DNA of 64,000 nucleotides from Erwinia mallotivora (GTDB lineage Bacteria; Pseudomonadota; Gammaproteobacteria; Enterobacterales; Enterobacteriaceae): NCBI RefSeq assembly GCF_000590885.1, contig NZ_JFHN01000045.1, positions 248,001 to 312,000 of the forward strand, read 5' to 3'. Shown piece by piece: positions 7,511 to 17,282 of this stretch (position 1 is its first letter; each line of letters starts with the position of its first letter). The notes under the pieces were generated by a model. It saw only the letters and a program-made list of their open reading frames with translations, ran no database searches and was not told where the DNA came from. The position numbers and the translations under genes were made by a program.

Positions 7511-9997
7511 TCAGGCCGCGGAATATGCGCCGGGCTGATTGTGCAGGTGCCACCAGCGTTGGGGATCGTCGCTCAGGCTCAGGCAGGCCTGGCGGAGTGT
7601 AGCCAGGGTAATCTGCGGGTAAATATCCGGGGTCAGCGGCGGTAAATTTATCCGCTGATGTTGCCAGTGCCCGACACACTGCGCCGGACTGCCGGGAGGA
7701 TGCGGCGCAAGTGTGCGCTGCTGCGCGGCGATGCACGCCTCCAGCTCTGCGGCAGGTAAGGTGGCGATGACGGCAATCATCTGCTGCACAAAGCTGGCGA
7801 TGTGCTGATAAAGCTCCCCGCAGGGGAGAAGCGGCGATTGCAGGGCAAACAGCAGACCGGCGTGGCCTGCAAGATGCTGAAAGCGGCAGCTGACCACATA
7901 GCCGATATTCTTCTCCACGCGAAAGCGTTGGAAAAAACGTGGGCCATACAGGGTCGCCAGTAGCTGACAGGTGGCGATATTCAATAAAGAGAGCTCAGCC
8001 AGCGGGCAGAAGACGATAACGGCGGCGTCATCACTGCGGGTGGCAACGGCGTAACAGGATTTATCCGGCAGCGCGGGTCGGTACTGACCGCAAGAGAGGT
8101 GCAGCGCGGCGGGGAAAGCGGATAACAGCCGGGCAAGCGGCTGGCTGAGCTGTTGATCTTCCGCATACAGCGCCGCCTGCCAGTCGGTATCGCGCAGACT
8201 GCCCGGCAGTGGCAGGACCGGGCTGACCGCCGTGGCTGACGGGTGTAACAGCTGTTGCAGATGATGCAGCAGGCAGCGCACGGCGACGTCATCAAAATTT
8301 GCCTGCCTGCTGCGCTGATATGCGCGCTCAGCCTGCGCCATTACGGCTTCTGAAGGCGAATTCAGCGCGCTCAGCGCGCCAGCCAGCCCCGCCAGCATTA
8401 ACTCCTCACCGGCGCTGAGTTGCAGCAGCCATACTCCCTGCTGCTGTACAAAGCGCAGATCGCCGCCGCGATGACGACAGTCGGCCATCGCCGGTTGCAG
8501 GGCGGCCGTCATCACCGCCGCACACGCTTCGCTCAGCCACTGGCCGGGCCGTGGCGTGAGCAACAGCGTGGGTTGACCACGGCAAACCAAAATCTGTAAC
8601 GGGGCCGACGTCGCAGGCAAAACCGGCAGCGGCAGTGCGCTGTCAGGCTGATGAAACCGCATCTTCGCTGCCGGACGTTGTTCGCCGCTGAGGGATAGCG
8701 CAACGTCGTGCTCAGTGCGGGCTGGTTGTCGCAGCGGACCACAGGAGAGCGTAAACCCCTGGGCCACGCAGTGCGGCAAATCGTCCTGTGCGCTCAGCCA
8801 CAGCCGGGTCATATTCTTCGCTGACAGCCGGGTAAGCAGTTTTCGCCACTGCGCTAAACGTGCCGTCAGACCTTCCGCCGAAGCGGCTTCGTCAGTCAGA
8901 CCTTCCGGCGGCGCAAAGCCAAATGCCAGTATTCGCAGCCGCTCAACGGGGGACTGCGCGGCAAAATCGCGCTGTGCCAGACGGGCATAATGCGCCAGCT
9001 GTGGTCCGGTCAGACTGGCGGCCTGTTTCAGCCACTGGCCGAAGAGGGCTTCAGTTTCTGCGTTTTGCTGATGATTGCCAGCGTTGAGTTGAAAAACCAC
9101 GCTCAGCAGGGACTGATGTGGACTGCGGTAAGGCTCCAGCAGCTGAATGTTGTCGCACTGTTGCCGTAATGCCTCTGCCAGGCTGTGTTCAGCTTTATCG
9201 TGCAGCAGCTCGCGCAGTATAGAAAACAGGCCGGGATCGACACCGCTAAGCGGAAAACTTAACAGCAGCGCCGTGTGATGACTGTGCAGGGCAAAGGTTC
9301 GCTCAGGGCGCAGGCGGAGCAGCGGATCGCAGGGTGAGGGCATGACGGAGGGACTGGCCTGAAAAGCCCGCCCGACCTTTTGTGCCAGTGCGGTCAGCTC
9401 GGTTAACGGCTGGGGGCCCAGCAGCCACAGGTGCAGGTTCGCCGTATGGAACCAGCGCTGATGATAATCCTGTAATGCCTGGCGCAGCGCGCTGCTGTCG
9501 TGGCCAAAGTGGCTCAGCGAGCCAACGTGAAAATTATGTATGGGATGCGGGAAGGCAAACGCCTGGCTGAGCGCGGCGTCCCGCAGCGTGGCGCTGTGGC
9601 TGCACAACATGCGGTATTCCGCATCAATAACCCTGGCTTCCTGCGCTGTCGCCTCATGGCTCAGCAGCGGGTTGATCAGCATATCCACCAGCCGCTCCAG
9701 CCCGTCGGCCAGGCTTTCGGCGGCGGATTCAAAGAACCAGGCGGTCTGATTTGCCAGGGTGGTGGCATTCAGCGAGGCACCCTGCGCGGCGGCCCAGGCC
9801 ATCAGCCGCTGCTGATGCTGAAAATTCGCGCTACCGGCAAACAGCACGTGCTCCAGCAGATGCGCCAGTCCCGGCCATGCCTGCGGTTCCTGATGGCTGC
9901 CCGCCGCCAGTTGGATCAGTGCGGCGGCCCGTGGCGCATCCGCATCGTGGATCACCGTCACCCGCAGCCCATTCTCCAGCCTCAGCTGCCTGCTCAT
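7511..9997 (-). CDS. pqqF: PqqF, M16-family zinc protease of PQQ biosynthesis
   Basis: An 828-residue protein of the insulinase (M16) family. The inverted zinc motif H-L-L-E-H is at residues 46-50 and the third ligand, Glu127 (in VIDAEYRM), follows with the HxxEH-x76-E spacing of this family. Two or more M16 repeat domains are present; the later ones lack the metal motif, as in pitrilysin-type enzymes. In enterobacteria PqqF, with a partner, is thought to cut the modified PqqA peptide free. It is the last gene of the leftward pqq operon, and its ATG overlaps the end of pqqE by four bases (ATGA). The length fits enterobacterial PqqF. Confidence 0.93.
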   Translation of the reverse strand: MSRQLRLENGLRVTVIHDADAPRAAALIQLAAGSHQEPQAWPGLAHLLEHVLFAGSANFQHQQRLMAWAAAQGASLNATTLANQTAWFFESAAESLADGLERLVDMLINPLLSHEATAQEARVIDAEYRMLCSHSATLRDAALSQAFAFPHPIHNFHVGSLSHFGHDSSALRQALQDYHQRWFHTANLHLWLLGPQPLTELTALAQKVGRAFQASPSVMPSPCDPLLRLRPERTFALHSHHTALLLSFPLSGVDPGLFSILRELLHDKAEHSLAEALRQQCDNIQLLEPYRSPHQSLLSVVFQLNAGNHQQNAETEALFGQWLKQAASLTGPQLAHYARLAQRDFAAQSPVERLRILAFGFAPPEGLTDEAASAEGLTARLAQWRKLLTRLSAKNMTRLWLSAQDDLPHCVAQGFTLSCGPLRQPARTEHDVALSLSGEQRPAAKMRFHQPDSALPLPVLPATSAPLQILVCRGQPTLLLTPRPGQWLSEACAAVMTAALQPAMADCRHRGGDLRFVQQQGVWLLQLSAGEELMLAGLAGALSALNSPSEAVMAQAERAYQRSRQANFDDVAVRCLLHHLQQLLHPSATAVSPVLPLPGSLRDTDWQAALYAEDQQLSQPLARLLSAFPAALHLSCGQYRPALPDKSCYAVATRSDDAAVIVFCPLAELSLLNIATCQLLATLYGPRFFQRFRVEKNIGYVVSCRFQHLAGHAGLLFALQSPLLPCGELYQHIASFVQQMIAVIATLPAAELEACIAAQQRTLAPHPPGSPAQCVGHWQHQRINLPPLTPDIYPQITLATLRQACLSLSDDPQRWWHLHNQPGAYSAA

Positions 9998-11127
9998 ACT
10001 TTGAAAATCAGCTGCGAGTTGACGCGGTTGCGAAACTGTAACTGGTCAATGCGCATGTTGCTGCATTCAGCCTGCCGCCGCGCGTCGAGGATCTTTTCGT
10101 GGTGCGGCGATTTGCTACATACCGGGTCGGCATTATCCGCATTGCCGGTCAGCATAAAGGCCTGGCAGCGGCAGCCGCCAAAATCCTGCTCTTTTTCCGA
10201 ACAGGAGCGGCACGGCTCCGGCATCCAGTCGAAGCCGCGATATTTGTTGAAGCCGAACGATTCATACCAGATTTGCTGAAGACTGTGCTCCAGCACCGAC
10301 GGGAACTGGACCGGCAGCTGACGGGCGCTGTGGCAGGGAAGCGCCATCCCTTCCGGCGTAACGCTTAAGAAAATCGCTCCCCAGCCGCCCATGCAGCCTT
10401 TAGGGCGTTCTTCGTAATAGTCGGGGGTGACAAACAGCAGGTTAGCCAGATTGCTGTCGGCGCTCATTTTTTCACGGTAGCGCTGGACGACCGCTTCCGC
10501 ACTGGCAATCTGCTGGCGGGTTGGCAACAGTCCCTCCCGGTTGAGCTGCGCCCAGCCGTAAAACTGGCAGGTAGCCAGCTCGACGTCATCGGCTTCCAGC
10601 TCAATCGCCAGATCGATAATCCGGTCGATCTGGTCGATATTGTGCCGGTGCAGCACAAAGTTCAGCACCATCGGATAGCCGTGCGCTTTGACCGCTTTTG
10701 CCATCGCCAGCTTCTGCTGGAAGGCTTTCTGCGATCCCGCCAGCGCGGCGTTCAGCGTCTCATCGCTGGCCTGAAAACTGATCTGAATATGATCCAGACC
10801 GGCATCGGCAAAGGCATCGATCTTCTTCTCTGTCAGGCCGATGCCGGAGGTGATCAGGTTGGTGTAAAAACCCAGATCGCGCGCGGCACGGATCAGTTCC
10901 GGCAGATCCTTACGCACCAGCGGTTCGCCGCCGGAAAAACCCAGCTGTACCGCCCCCATCTGCCGCGCCTGCCTGAAGACCTCAATCCACTGTTCGGTAG
11001 TCAGCTCCTGCTCTTCGCGGGCAAAATCCAGTGGGTTGGAGCAGTACGGGCACTGCAACGGGCAGCGGTAGGTCAGCTCTGCCAGCAGCCACAGCGGCGG
11101 ATTGATTTGAGGTTTAAGCGGGTTCAC
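9994..11127 (-). CDS. pqqE: PqqE, radical SAM PqqA Glu-Tyr cross-linking enzyme
   Basis: A 377-residue radical SAM enzyme. The cluster motif Cx3Cx2C is at Cys22, Cys26 and Cys29 ([12 protein letters not shown]). The SAM-binding G-G-E-P is in [13 protein letters not shown]. The C-terminal SPASM region supplies the auxiliary-cluster cysteines ([40 protein letters not shown]). With PqqD it forms the C-C bond between Glu and Tyr of PqqA, the first step of pyrroloquinoline quinone synthesis. It overlaps pqqD by 14 bases and pqqF by 4, indicating translational coupling. Confidence 0.97.
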   Translation of the reverse strand: MNPLKPQINPPLWLLAELTYRCPLQCPYCSNPLDFAREEQELTTEQWIEVFRQARQMGAVQLGFSGGEPLVRKDLPELIRAARDLGFYTNLITSGIGLTEKKIDAFADAGLDHIQISFQASDETLNAALAGSQKAFQQKLAMAKAVKAHGYPMVLNFVLHRHNIDQIDRIIDLAIELEADDVELATCQFYGWAQLNREGLLPTRQQIASAEAVVQRYREKMSADSNLANLLFVTPDYYEERPKGCMGGWGAIFLSVTPEGMALPCHSARQLPVQFPSVLEHSLQQIWYESFGFNKYRGFDWMPEPCRSCSEKEQDFGGCRCQAFMLTGNADNADPVCSKSPHHEKILDARRQAECSNMRIDQLQFRNRVNSQLIFKV

Positions 11128-11398
11128 GCAGGATTATCCACTTCTGTTCTACTGCCTGGCTGAGAAACTCTCTGACATCGTCGTCAACGCCACCCGCGTC
11201 CGGAAAAGCGGCATTGAGCACGGCAATCAGTTCTGCGATGCAACGCTTGCCATCCACCTGTTGCAGGATGGCGGCGGCGCTCTCATTGAGCTTTGCCATG
11301 CCTTCCGGATAGAGGATCACATGGCATTGCTGGGTGGGCTCCCATTGCAGACGGTAGCCCCGGCGAAAGGCGGCAATATGCCGATCGGTGATATTCAT
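11114..11398 (-). CDS. pqqD: PqqD, PqqA-binding peptide chaperone
   Basis: A 94-residue protein with the PqqD/RRE fold: an N-terminal strand region ([20 protein letters not shown]), then [26 protein letters not shown], typical of the winged-helix-like RiPP recognition element. It binds PqqA and presents it to PqqE. It is a free-standing gene here (in some bacteria it is fused to pqqC). The start codon overlaps the pqqC stop by one base (TAATG). Confidence 0.95.
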   Translation of the reverse strand: MNITDRHIAAFRRGYRLQWEPTQQCHVILYPEGMAKLNESAAAILQQVDGKRCIAELIAVLNAAFPDAGGVDDDVREFLSQAVEQKWIILREPA

Positions 11399-12171
11399 TA
11401 CAGCAGTCTCTCATGGTGCCAGACCGGCTGGTCGGTGACGGTGTGATAAGGCGGACGGTGCAGCTCCCAGGCCATGCTCATGGCATCCAGCATGCTCCAC
11501 AGGATATCCAGCTTGAACTGGAGGATTTGCAACATCCTTTGCTGTTTTTCCGCCGTGGTGCACCAGGCTTTCGCCAGCGCCAGTCCGTGCTCGACATCGC
11601 GGTTAGCCTGGCTCAGACGGCTGCGGAAATAGTGATAGCCTTCGGCTTCAATCCAGCCGTAATGCTTTGGCCAGCTGTCCAGGCGCGCCTGATGGATTTG
11701 CGGAGCAAACAGCTCGGTCAGTGAGCTACAGGCTGCTTCCTGCCAGACCGCCCGTCGGGCAAAGTTGACGTAGGCATCCACCGCAAAGCGTACGCCGGGC
11801 AGCACCCACTCTTCCGACAGCAGTTGCTCACGCGGCAGCCCGACGGCCTCGCCCAGCCGCAGCCAGGCTTCAATACCGCCCTGACTGTTTTCCTGCCCGT
11901 AGTGATCGAGAATACGTTGCACCCATTTGCGACGGACCTGCGGGTCCGGGCAGTTGGCCATAATCGCCGCGTCTTTGATCGGGATGCTGGTCTGATAATA
12001 GAAGCGATTTGCCACCCAGCCCTGGATCTGCTCGCGGCTGGCCTGACCGTTGTGCATCGCGATGTGATAAGGGTGATGGATATGGTAATAAGCGCCGCGT
12101 GCCCGCAGCGCCTGCTCAAAGGCATCTGGCGTCATCGCCTCTGCCGGCATCGTGTCTGGCTTCATCTTCAT
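11398..12171 (-). CDS. pqqC: PqqC, pyrroloquinoline-quinone synthase
   Basis: About 257 residues (family usually about 250). It is an all-helical, cofactor-free oxidase that closes the ring and carries out the final eight-electron oxidation to PQQ. The family-defining stretches [55 protein letters not shown] and [20 protein letters not shown] contain the active-site His, Tyr and Arg residues. The start is uncertain: ATG codons at 12171 and 12165 both lie close to the pqqB stop (12176), and a TTG at 12186 would overlap pqqB. An ATG is preferred; GAG before 12165 is the best ribosome-binding site. Confidence 0.95.
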   Translation of the reverse strand: MKMKPDTMPAEAMTPDAFEQALRARGAYYHIHHPYHIAMHNGQASREQIQGWVANRFYYQTSIPIKDAAIMANCPDPQVRRKWVQRILDHYGQENSQGGIEAWLRLGEAVGLPREQLLSEEWVLPGVRFAVDAYVNFARRAVWQEAACSSLTELFAPQIHQARLDSWPKHYGWIEAEGYHYFRSRLSQANRDVEHGLALAKAWCTTAEKQQRMLQILQFKLDILWSMLDAMSMAWELHRPPYHTVTDQPVWHHERLL

Positions 12172-12175
12172 CTCG

Positions 12176-13087
12176 TTACAGGTCAATTTGCATCCCGTCC
12201 CAGCTTACTTCAATGCCCGCTCTGGTCAACGCAAGGCGTTCGGCTGACTCTTCATCAAGGATTGGGTTGGTGTTGTTAATGTGGATCAGAATTTTGCGTT
12301 CTGCCGGCAGGGAGGCCAACAGGGCCAGCAGCCCGCCTTCTTCCGCCAGCGCCAGATGGCCCATATCCCGGCCGGTATTGCGTCCGACACCGCTGTTTGC
12401 CAGTTCATTATCCTGCCACAGGGTGCCGTCAATCAGCAGGCAGTCGGCCTTATTCAGCCACTCCAGCAACGGCGCGTCCGGCTCGCCGAGGCCCGGTGCA
12501 TACAGCAGCGTTTTGCCGCTGCGGCTGTCGGCAATAAACAGCGCCACGTTGTGGCCGGGCAGCGGTCGGTCACGGTAAGGGGAGTAGGGCGGCGCATTGC
12601 TGAGCAGCGGAATGGCGGTGAAGGTCAGCGCCGGACAGACCGCCACTGAAAAAGGTTCACCGGGCGTAATGGCATGATGTACCAGGCCGCCGTTCCAGTG
12701 GCTGAGCATGGGAAAAACCGGGAAGCCGGTGCTCAGATCCTGATGCACTTCTGACGTGCACCAGACCTGATGTGGGCAACCTTCACGCAGGCTGAGCAGG
12801 CCGGTGGTGTGATCGATCTGGCTGTCGGTCAGGATTATCGAGCCAATCGCCGTGCCGCGCAGCACCCCCTGTTTGTTCAGCACTGGCGTGGCGGCAATCT
12901 GCTGAGCAATATCCGGAGAGGCGTTGCACAGCACAAAATCAACGCCGTTATCACTGATGGCGATGGATGACTGAGTGCGGGCTGAGGTTTTCAGGGTGCC
13001 GTTACGCAGGCCCTGGCAGTTTTTGCAATTGCAGTTCCACTGAGGGAAGCCACCGCCCGCAGCAGAACCGAGAACGTTAATCTGCAT
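12176..13087 (-). CDS. pqqB: PqqB, metallo-beta-lactamase-fold PQQ biosynthesis protein
   Basis: A 303-residue MBL-fold protein beginning [19 protein letters not shown]. The CxCxxC zinc knuckle in NCNCKNCQG and the residues DSQIDHTTG and [13 protein letters not shown] match PqqB. It is proposed to hydroxylate the Tyr-derived ring of the excised dipeptide; in vivo it is required or stimulatory. It is separated from pqqA by a 52-base gap containing a stable hairpin, which could reduce its expression relative to pqqA. Confidence 0.96.
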   Translation of the reverse strand: MQINVLGSAAGGGFPQWNCNCKNCQGLRNGTLKTSARTQSSIAISDNGVDFVLCNASPDIAQQIAATPVLNKQGVLRGTAIGSIILTDSQIDHTTGLLSLREGCPHQVWCTSEVHQDLSTGFPVFPMLSHWNGGLVHHAITPGEPFSVAVCPALTFTAIPLLSNAPPYSPYRDRPLPGHNVALFIADSRSGKTLLYAPGLGEPDAPLLEWLNKADCLLIDGTLWQDNELANSGVGRNTGRDMGHLALAEEGGLLALLASLPAERKILIHINNTNPILDEESAERLALTRAGIEVSWDGMQIDL

Positions 13088-13114
13088 GTGTGAACCAGCA
13101 AAGGAAAAGGAAGA

Positions 13115-13132
13115 TGCCCACCGAAGTGGGCA
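13115..13132 (-). promoter_or_regulatory. UUCG-capped hairpin between pqqA and pqqB
   Basis: On the transcribed strand TGCCCAC-TTCG-GTGGGCA forms a 7-base-pair stem with a C(UUCG)G tetraloop, among the most stable RNA loops. There is no T-run, so it probably acts as a partial attenuator or 3' stabiliser giving an excess of pqqA message. Confidence 0.7.
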
Positions 13133-13139
13133 CAGGGGA

Positions 13140-13214
13140 TTAGCGGTTGGAGATGTACAGCGTGACTTCTAAGCCCAGACGTAAATCAACAAATTTTGGT
13201 TTAGTCCACTTCAT
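13140..13214 (-). CDS. pqqA: PqqA, precursor peptide of PQQ
   Basis: A 24-residue peptide, too short for most gene callers, read from the ATG at 13214 to TAA at 13140. An ideal AGGAG lies 6-7 bases upstream of the start. The peptide contains the invariant E-V-T-L-Y with Glu16 and Tyr20, the two residues that PqqE links and that become the PQQ carbon skeleton. The lysine- and proline-rich N-terminus MKWTKPKF and the ending YISNR are typical of enterobacterial PqqA. It is the first gene of the pqqABCDEF order. Confidence 0.97.
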   Translation of the reverse strand: MKWTKPKFVDLRLGLEVTLYISNR

Positions 13215-13386
13215 GGTGCTCTCCTCATGGTGTTTATCAAAAAGCCGTCATAATGACGGAGGGTGATCGGTTTATCGGCAATTATCTTATATTTTCTGGA
13301 ACGAATGTTGCGCCTGTGTCACATTGATATCAACCCTGTGTAAAGCAGGGATTAACCTCAAAAGCGCTCTCAATGTTCCAGGTGGT

Positions 13387-14433
13387 TCATTTTCCCCAGG
13401 TTTTCTTTAATACCCGCAGCCAGTTGCGCCAGCAGATTTTTTCAATCAGCTGGCTGGAATAGCCTGCCGAAGTCATCGCGGCAATCAGTCGGGGTAACCC
13501 GGCGACATCACCCAGTTGTTCAGGCACGCTGATGCCATCGAAATCGGATCCCAGCCCCACGCCCTCTTCACCCAGCCTGTTCAGCAGCCAGTCCAGATGT
13601 CGGACGATTTCGCTCAGCGGCGTACTGCCATCGCGTTTGCCATCGGCGCGCAAAAACGCGTTGCCAAAATTCACGCCGACAAAGCCATCGCTGGCGGCGA
13701 TGGCATCCAGCTGGCGGTCGGTCAGATTGCGCGGCTGGGGGCAAAGCGTATGCGCATTAGAATGGCTGGCAACCAGCGGCGCGCTGCTCAGCCGGGCGGT
13801 CTGCCAGAAGGCTTTCTCATTCATATGAGAGAGATCAATCAGTAGCCTTTGCTGATTGCAGAGCCGCAGCAGATTCAGACCGGCAGCCGTCAGCCCCTCG
13901 CCGCTGTCCGGTGAGCCGGGAAAAGCCCCGGTCACGCCGTGACCAAACACATTTTGCAGGTTCCATAATGGTCCGATGCTGCGCAGTCCGGCGGCGATCC
14001 AGCCTTCCAGCTGGCTGCATTCGGCATCCAGCGCTTCAGCGCCTTCAATGTGCAACACCATTGCCAGCACGCCGTCAGCGATGCACTTTTCTGTCTCCTC
14101 AGCGCTCTGACAGACACGGGCCTGGCCCTGCGAGCGCTCTGCCACCTGATGCAGCAAGGCAATCTGCGCGTCGGTGATGGCCAGCGGGCTGTGACTGCGT
14201 TCATCGTAAGCCGGGTTATGCTGCCTGACATACTGTGCAGGCGGGACGAAAACGGCAAACAGCCCGCCGGCAAATCCCCCCTGGCGAATGCGGGCCATAT
14301 CCAGATGTCCTTCCAGCGAGCGATGGAGAAAATCCCCCACTGCATCGTCGGACTGATGCAGCCACAGCCGGAGCAACAGATCGTTATGTCCGTCAAAGAC
14401 GGGCGGTGAAGAAGCAGGCCGGGCTTGGGTCAT
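13387..14433 (-). CDS. Membrane dipeptidase (peptidase family M19)
   Basis: A 348-residue zinc peptidase of the renal-dipeptidase family. The first metal motif H-x-D is at His16/Asp18 (FDGHNDLLLRL). Further landmarks are the bridging Glu in LHIEGAEAL, the His of PLVASHSNAH and the LGSDFDGI motif near the C-terminus. It hydrolyses dipeptides, probably in the cytoplasm since no signal peptide is visible. It is immediately upstream of pqqA on the same strand, with a 170-base gap holding the likely pqq promoter. A role in clearing the dipeptide-like PQQ intermediate or PqqA fragments is tempting but unproven. Confidence 0.88.
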   Translation of the reverse strand: MTQARPASSPPVFDGHNDLLLRLWLHQSDDAVGDFLHRSLEGHLDMARIRQGGFAGGLFAVFVPPAQYVRQHNPAYDERSHSPLAITDAQIALLHQVAERSQGQARVCQSAEETEKCIADGVLAMVLHIEGAEALDAECSQLEGWIAAGLRSIGPLWNLQNVFGHGVTGAFPGSPDSGEGLTAAGLNLLRLCNQQRLLIDLSHMNEKAFWQTARLSSAPLVASHSNAHTLCPQPRNLTDRQLDAIAASDGFVGVNFGNAFLRADGKRDGSTPLSEIVRHLDWLLNRLGEEGVGLGSDFDGISVPEQLGDVAGLPRLIAAMTSAGYSSQLIEKICWRNWLRVLKKTWGK

Positions 14434-14556
14434 AATGAATAATCTGGCGGTTGACTGAAAGTATATGCAATGTTAACGAAATGATATCTTAAAACCGCGC
14501 GTCTCTGCCCGGCCAAAATGTGCGGTTCAGCATAAACAACCTTAAGGAGCCAACCG

Positions 14557-15444
14557 ATGTCCCGAATGACTGCGAAAGACTTCTCTCCTGAATTGCTGGA
14601 AATTTACGATTATTACGTTCATGGCAAAATCACCAAGCGTGAATTTTTGTCGCTGGCCGGTAAGTTTGCCGTTGGCGGACTGACGGCGGCGGCGCTGCTC
14701 TCCTCGCTCAGCCCCAATTACGCGCTGGCGCAGCAGGTGGAATTTACCGATCCGGATATCCTGCCGGAGTACATTCATTATCCTTCACCGCAGGGCAATA
14801 AAAGCGTGCGTGGCTATCTGGTGCGCCCGGCAAAAGCCAGCGGTAAGCTGCCTGCGGTGGTGGTGGTGCACGAAAACCGCGGGCTGAATCCCTATATTGA
14901 AGATGTGGCGCGGCGGGTTGCCAAGGCCGGATTTATCGCGCTGGCACCGGACGGCCTGAGCGCGATGGGCGGTTATCCCGGCAACGATGAAAAGGGGCGC
15001 GAGCTGCAACAGCAGATCGATCCGACCCGGTTAATGAACGACTTTTTCGCCGCGATTGAGTTTCTGATGCAGGATGCGCGGACCACCGGCAAAGTGGGCA
15101 TCACTGGCTTTTGCTATGGCGGTGGCGTAGCCAATGCCGCTGCGGTGGCATACCCGGAGCTGGCCTGCGCGGTGCCATTTTATGGCCGTCAGCCGGATGC
15201 GAAAGACGTGGCGCGTATCAAGGCTCCGCTGTTGCTGCACTATGCCGGGCTGGACACGCGCATCAATGAAGGCTGGCCCGCGTATGAGGCGGCGCTGAAA
15301 GCCAGTAACAAGGTGTATGAGGCGCATATCTATCCGGAAGTCAATCACGGCTTTCACAACGATTCGACGCCGCGCTACGATAAAGCCGCCGCCGACCTCG
15401 CCTGGCAGCGCACCCTCGGCTGGTTTAATAAGTATCTGGTTTAA
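14557..15444 (+). CDS. yghX: YghX-type dienelactone hydrolase family protein with Tat-like leader
   Basis: A 295-residue alpha/beta hydrolase with TAAGGAG before the ATG. The catalytic triad of the dienelactone hydrolase family is visible: Cys186 in GFCYGGG, Asp233 in LDTRINEG and His264 in NHGFHND. The N-terminal TKREFLSLAGKFAVGGLTAA followed by a small-residue stretch resembles a twin-arginine leader with Lys-Arg in place of Arg-Arg, so export is possible. The whole sequence closely follows E. coli YghX, which is disrupted in K-12; here the gene is intact. The true substrate is unknown. It precedes the ModE-box-controlled importer on the same strand. Confidence 0.85.
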   Translation: MSRMTAKDFSPELLEIYDYYVHGKITKREFLSLAGKFAVGGLTAAALLSSLSPNYALAQQVEFTDPDILPEYIHYPSPQGNKSVRGYLVRPAKASGKLPAVVVVHENRGLNPYIEDVARRVAKAGFIALAPDGLSAMGGYPGNDEKGRELQQQIDPTRLMNDFFAAIEFLMQDARTTGKVGITGFCYGGGVANAAAVAYPELACAVPFYGRQPDAKDVARIKAPLLLHYAGLDTRINEGWPAYEAALKASNKVYEAHIYPEVNHGFHNDSTPRYDKAAADLAWQRTLGWFNKYLV

Positions 15445-15540
15445 GGACGAAAAAACACGCAGCCCGATCGCGCCAGCAGTGACGCAACCTCCACGGTGAA
15501 GTTAACTGGCGTGCTTATTGACGTGGCCGGAGATTCGATT

Positions 15541-15568
15541 ATCGTAATGTATCCAGTTATATAACGAT
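15541..15568. promoter_or_regulatory. ModE (molybdate repressor) operator
   Basis: Two inverted half-sites, ATCGTAATGTA (15541-15551) and TATATAACGAT (15558-15568), are separated by 6 bases. The right half is the canonical ModE half-site and the left differs from its mirror at two positions. It ends 12 bases before the ATG of the binding-protein gene, so occupancy should block expression, as at modABC in E. coli. Confidence 0.75.
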
Positions 15569-15580
15569 GAGCGTTTAATC

Positions 15581-16519
15581 ATGTCCGGATGTAAAGCTTT
15601 TACCCTTACCCGCCTGGCGGGTGCCGCCGCCGTTCTGCTGGCGCTTTCCAGCGCGGCGCAGGCGGCGGATGATTTCCGCGTCACTTATGCCGGGTCGATG
15701 GGTGTGGTGATGGACAAGGCGCTGGGACCGGCGTTTGCCAGGGAAAATAAGGTGAATTACCAGGGCCAGGGGCAGGGCGCATATGGCATGGCAAATCTGC
15801 TGGCGTCGAAAAAGGTGGTGGCGGATGTGTTTGTTTCCGTGACGCCCGGACCGATTGCCGTGCTGCAAAAAGCCGGGCTGGTGGACCATGCGGTGCCGGT
15901 CGCCAGTACAAGTATGGTGATTGCCTGGAATCCGAAAGGCAAATACGCCGCGCAGTTCAACGCCATTCGTGACCACCAGCAGGGGGCGAAAGCGTGGTGG
16001 CAGGTGCTGCAAACGCCGTCGTTGCGTTTTGGTCGCACCGATCCTGCCACCGATCCGCAAGGGCAGAACATCATTTTCACCATGCTGCTGGCCAGTCGTT
16101 ACTATCAGCAGCCGGATCTGGCGAACAAGGTGTTGGGTGATGTGCAAAACCCTCAGCAGGTGTTTGCGGAAGGTGGCCTGCTGACGCGTCTTGAAGCCGG
16201 ACAGATTGATGCGGCTTCCGGCTATGAAAGCGCTACCCGCTCGGCACATCTGCCCTACATTACCCTGCCGGATGAAATCAACCTGAGCGATCCGTCGCTG
16301 GATAAAGAGTGGTACAGCCGGGTCAGTTTTGACATCACCGACGCCAAAGGCCAGAAAAAAACGCTGCATACCCAGCCGCTGGTGTTTTATGCCGCCGTGC
16401 TGAAAAACGCGCCACATCCTGAAATGGCACAGAAATTTGTGCAGTTTATGCAGGGAAAAGAGGGGCAGACGTTGTTGCAGAACCATGGCTATGGCGCGCC
16501 GAAAGGCGGGGCGATGTAA
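15581..16519 (+). CDS. Periplasmic oxyanion (molybdate/tungstate)-binding protein, ABC importer
   Basis: A 312-residue protein with a signal peptide (basic start, hydrophobic core LAGAAAVLLALS, cleavage near AQA-AD). The mature part has the class II binding-protein architecture: FRVTYAGSMGVVMDKALG and FARENKVNYQGQGQGAYG, then VVADVFVSVTPGPIAVLQKAG, similar to WtpA/ModA-type proteins that bind tungstate or molybdate. The adjacent ModE box supports that ligand. The permease gene starts one base after its stop. No gene for an ATPase follows. Sulfate or another anion cannot be excluded from sequence alone. Confidence 0.85.
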   Translation: MSGCKAFTLTRLAGAAAVLLALSSAAQAADDFRVTYAGSMGVVMDKALGPAFARENKVNYQGQGQGAYGMANLLASKKVVADVFVSVTPGPIAVLQKAGLVDHAVPVASTSMVIAWNPKGKYAAQFNAIRDHQQGAKAWWQVLQTPSLRFGRTDPATDPQGQNIIFTMLLASRYYQQPDLANKVLGDVQNPQQVFAEGGLLTRLEAGQIDAASGYESATRSAHLPYITLPDEINLSDPSLDKEWYSRVSFDITDAKGQKKTLHTQPLVFYAAVLKNAPHPEMAQKFVQFMQGKEGQTLLQNHGYGAPKGGAM

Positions 16520-16520
16520 G

Positions 16521-17282
16521 GTGCGATCGCTGTGGCTGGGGATACCGGCAGTGCTGCTGTTGGTCACGCCTTTTATCACCCTGCTGGCGATTACGCCGTG
16601 GTCCACTTTTCAGCTGGCGTGGGGTGACGGCCATGCCGTTGCCACCTCGCTGGCGATGAGTGCGGTTGCTGTTCCGCTGATTATTGCCGCTGGTCTGCCG
16701 CTGGCCCTGTGGCTGTCCAGAACCTCGTCGCGCTGGCGTGGGGCGGTGGAAGTGGCGGTGCTGGTGCCTCTGCTGACCCCGCCGCTGGCGATGGGGATCC
16801 TGCTGGTGTCGGTGTTTGGTCCCTATGGTTCGCTCGGCGAAGTGCTGGCTACGCTCGGTGTGTCGCTGAATAACAATGCCGGGGCCTTTATCATTGCGCA
16901 ATTTTATGGCGGTTTACCGTGGTTTGTGGTTGCTGCCAGAGCCGCCTTTGAGCAGGTATCGGTCGATATTGAAGAGGCTGGCCAGACGCTGGGGGCCACG
17001 GCGTGGCAGATTTTCTGGCGACTGACGTTGCCACAGGCGGCGAGGGGGCTGGCGGCGGCGCTGGCCCTGACCTGGGGCAGGGTGATCGGTGAATTCGGTA
17101 TCGTGCTGGTTTTCAGCTATTTTCCTCAGGGGATCCCGGTCAAACTGTTTATCAATTTGCAGAATGACGGCGTTGACGCGGTTTACTCGCTGTTATGGCT
17201 GCTGCTGCTGGTGACCCTGCCACTGCCGTTGTGGTGCGTGATGCGAGCCGGACGGAACAGGACCGGCATGGGCCATAGTTGA
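16521..17282 (+). CDS. ABC importer permease, molybdate/tungstate type
   Basis: A 253-residue membrane protein with about six hydrophobic segments. GTG at 16521, immediately after the binding-protein stop, is chosen because the upstream in-frame ATG lies deep inside the preceding gene and would add non-homologous residues. The EAA loop that docks with the ATPase is clear: IEEAGQTLGATAWQIFWRLTLPQA, with the conserved Glu-Ala and downstream Gly. The pattern matches ModB/WtpB/CysT-type permeases. It should be coupled to the preceding binding protein. The normal third component, a ModC/WtpC-like ATPase, is absent: the next gene is a chemoreceptor. Confidence 0.88.
   Translation: MRSLWLGIPAVLLLVTPFITLLAITPWSTFQLAWGDGHAVATSLAMSAVAVPLIIAAGLPLALWLSRTSSRWRGAVEVAVLVPLLTPPLAMGILLVSVFGPYGSLGEVLATLGVSLNNNAGAFIIAQFYGGLPWFVVAARAAFEQVSVDIEEAGQTLGATAWQIFWRLTLPQAARGLAAALALTWGRVIGEFGIVLVFSYFPQGIPVKLFINLQNDGVDAVYSLLWLLLLVTLPLPLWCVMRAGRNRTGMGHS

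Noticed and set aside
12165-12186. TTG start for pqqC overlapping pqqB
   Set aside because: ATG codons at 12171 and 12165 give family-like N-termini without the overlap; the TTG adds residues not typical of PqqC.
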